In this document: in pieces, positions 40,208-41,344 of the stretch
How the letters are laid out: each line of letters begins with the position of its first letter
How positions within the stretch are numbered: position 1 is the stretch's first letter
Origin: Luteimonas salinisoli
Lineage (GTDB): Bacteria; Pseudomonadota; Gammaproteobacteria; Xanthomonadales; Xanthomonadaceae
Length of the DNA stretch: 41,344 bases
Direction: 5' to 3'
NCBI RefSeq assembly: GCF_013425525.1
Contig: NZ_JACCKA010000069.1
Coordinates: 5,308-46,651, forward strand
Position numbers and translations under genes: made by a program
Notes under the pieces: model-generated
Told to the model about the DNA's origin: nothing
The model's database searches: none
What the model saw: the letters and a program-made list of their open reading frames with translations, nothing else

Positions 40208-41329
40208 CTAGGCCAGCCCGCCGGCCCTGACCGGACGGTGCGCATGCACCGACATCACCACGCCCATGCCGGCCAGCAGCGACACCGCCACGGTGCCGCC
40301 ATAGCTGAGCAGCGGCATCGGCACGCCCACCACCGGCAGCAGGCCGGAGATCATGCCGCCGTTGACGATCACGTAGACGAACATCGCCAGGCCCAGGGTG
40401 CCCGCCAGCAGCCGTGCATAGCCATCGCGCGCCTCGCTGGCGATCCACAGGCAGCGGCCGACGATGAACAGGTACAACGCGAGCGTCGCCACCACCCCCA
40501 GCCAGCCGAACTCCTCGCTGAGTACCGCGAAGATGAAGTCGGTAGTGTGCTCGGGCACGTAGTTGAGGTGAGACTGCGTGCCCTGCCCCCAGCCCTGGCC
40601 ATGGAAGCCTCCCGCGCCGATCGCGATCTTCGACTGGATGATGTTCCAGCCGGCACCGAGCGGGTCGGTCTCGGGGTCGAGGAAGGTCAGCAGCCGGTCC
40701 TTCTGATACGGCATCAACAGCCAGAACCACGCCGCCGGCGCCGCCACCGCGAGTCCGCCGGCCGCGGCCGCGAACCACCACCACGACAGCCCCGCCAGGT
40801 ACAGCGCGAACGCACCGCTGGCCGCCACCAGCATGGCGGTGCCCAGATCGGGCTGCAGCATCACCAGCGCGGTCGGCAGCGCAATGAGCACCGAGCAGGC
40901 GAGCACATCGCGGATCCGTGGCGGGGTGCCGAAATGGTTGAGGTACCAGGCCGCCATCATCGGCAGGCTGAGTTTCATCAGCTCGGCGGGCTGGAAGTAG
41001 AACACGCCCAGATCGATCCAGTGCTGCCCGTGGCGGCCGGTGCCGATGAACAGCACCAGCACCAGCGGCAGCAGCGAGAGCGCGTAGACCGCCGGCGTCG
41101 CCGCGCGCAGGCGCAGCGGCGGCAGCCGCGACAGCGCCCACATCGCCGCCAGCCCGGCGCCGTAGCGCACGGCCTGCGCCGTCACCATCGCCTCGCTCTG
41201 GCCGCTGGCGCTGTACAGCACCGCCAGGCCGATGCCCATCAGCGCCAGCAGCGCCGCCAGCAGCGGCCAGTCCAGGGTGCGGGTAAGGCGCAGGAACAGG
41301 TCCAGCAACCAGCGCAGGATGACGTTCAA
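40208..41329 (-). CDS. rodA: RodA, SEDS peptidoglycan glycosyltransferase of the elongasome
   Basis: 373-residue inner-membrane SEDS protein with about ten helices that polymerises lipid II into glycan strands with its cognate PBP2. Key residues are visible: FQPAELMKL (E116) and D264 in YVPEHTTDFIFAVLSEEFG, equivalent to the catalytic D262 of E. coli RodA. The end, GVPMPLLSYGGTVAVSLLAGMG, is a classic SEDS signature. It starts at TTG 41329, giving MNVILRWLLDLF, with GGGGAG about 8 nt upstream; no in-frame ATG lies near the family start. The PBP2 gene (mrdA) would be expected just beyond the right edge of the window. Confidence 0.96.
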   Translation of the reverse strand: MNVILRWLLDLFLRLTRTLDWPLLAALLALMGIGLAVLYSASGQSEAMVTAQAVRYGAGLAAMWALSRLPPLRLRAATPAVYALSLLPLVLVLFIGTGRHGQHWIDLGVFYFQPAELMKLSLPMMAAWYLNHFGTPPRIRDVLACSVLIALPTALVMLQPDLGTAMLVAASGAFALYLAGLSWWWFAAAAGGLAVAAPAAWFWLLMPYQKDRLLTFLDPETDPLGAGWNIIQSKIAIGAGGFHGQGWGQGTQSHLNYVPEHTTDFIFAVLSEEFGWLGVVATLALYLFIVGRCLWIASEARDGYARLLAGTLGLAMFVYVIVNGGMISGLLPVVGVPMPLLSYGGTVAVSLLAGMGVVMSVHAHRPVRAGGLA

Positions 41330-41344
41330 AGGCCGCTCCCCGCG

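Noticed and set aside
40048..40245. A small minus-strand frame between rodA and mltB
   Set aside because: It overlaps the 3' end of rodA in another frame and has an Arg/Gly/Pro-rich sequence with no features.

Overview
This window is a dense, GC-rich piece of a gammaproteobacterial chromosome, most likely from the Xanthomonadaceae (Lysobacteraceae: the Lysobacter, Luteimonas, Stenotrophomonas, Xanthomonas group). The grounds are the gene content and order (pcm-like/tolC/waaA/lpxL; rodA-mltB-rlpA-dacC-ybeD-lipB-lipA), very high GC with A/T-poor third positions, and short GTAG-headed palindromic repeats resembling the SMAG elements described in Stenotrophomonas. The assignment rests on pattern recognition only. 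I saw no tRNA, rRNA, CRISPR array, insertion sequence, phage gene or integrase.

Layout from left to right. (1) 112-5156, minus strand: a three-gene 2-oxoacid oxidoreductase cluster. It encodes a GltD-like flavoprotein with ferredoxin domains, a fused gamma-alpha subunit and a TPP-binding beta subunit. The arrangement resembles the KorABC 2-oxoglutarate:NADP+ oxidoreductase known from Azoarcus. Two different repeat families sit between its genes. (2) 5252-10507: an RND efflux pump (lipoprotein adaptor plus permease) read leftwards from a shared control region with a divergent TetR repressor. (3) 10635-18133: an envelope block with an atypical isoaspartate-methyltransferase-like gene, tolC, Kdo transferase waaA, acyltransferase lpxL, an O-antigen-ligase-like protein, a GT4 glycosyltransferase and a small zinc-finger protein. 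(4) 18210-24170, minus: a signalling/export module of ABC-2 ATPase and permease, an exported amidohydrolase with a C-terminal CIA30-like domain, a DesK-like histidine kinase and a NarL-type response regulator, followed by a small membrane protein. (5) 24399-29290, plus: a MacAB-like exporter with adaptor, ATPase and two separate FtsX-type permeases, plus a 110-residue tail-anchored protein coupled by a GTGA overlap. (6) 29490-31327: two EamA/DMT transporters (RarD and a YedA-like protein) coupled by ATGA. (7) 31639-41329, minus: tail-specific protease, then the elongasome and lipoate cluster lipA, lipB, ybeD, dacC, rlpA, mltB, rodA in the same order as in Pseudomonas.

Most of the window serves the cell envelope: lipid A and core assembly, peptidoglycan elongation and trimming, and three export systems, with a TolC nearby that could serve the pump and the MacAB-like system. 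The most unusual features are REP-like palindromes that appear to supply the stop codons of tolC and, in a decayed copy, waaA; the two-component/ABC/amidohydrolase-CIA30 module; a set of genes that look leaderless (-10 hexamer 6-8 nt before the start codon, no Shine-Dalgarno); and 7-bp tandem arrays that flank lpxL in inverted orientation and run into the end of the O-antigen-ligase gene.
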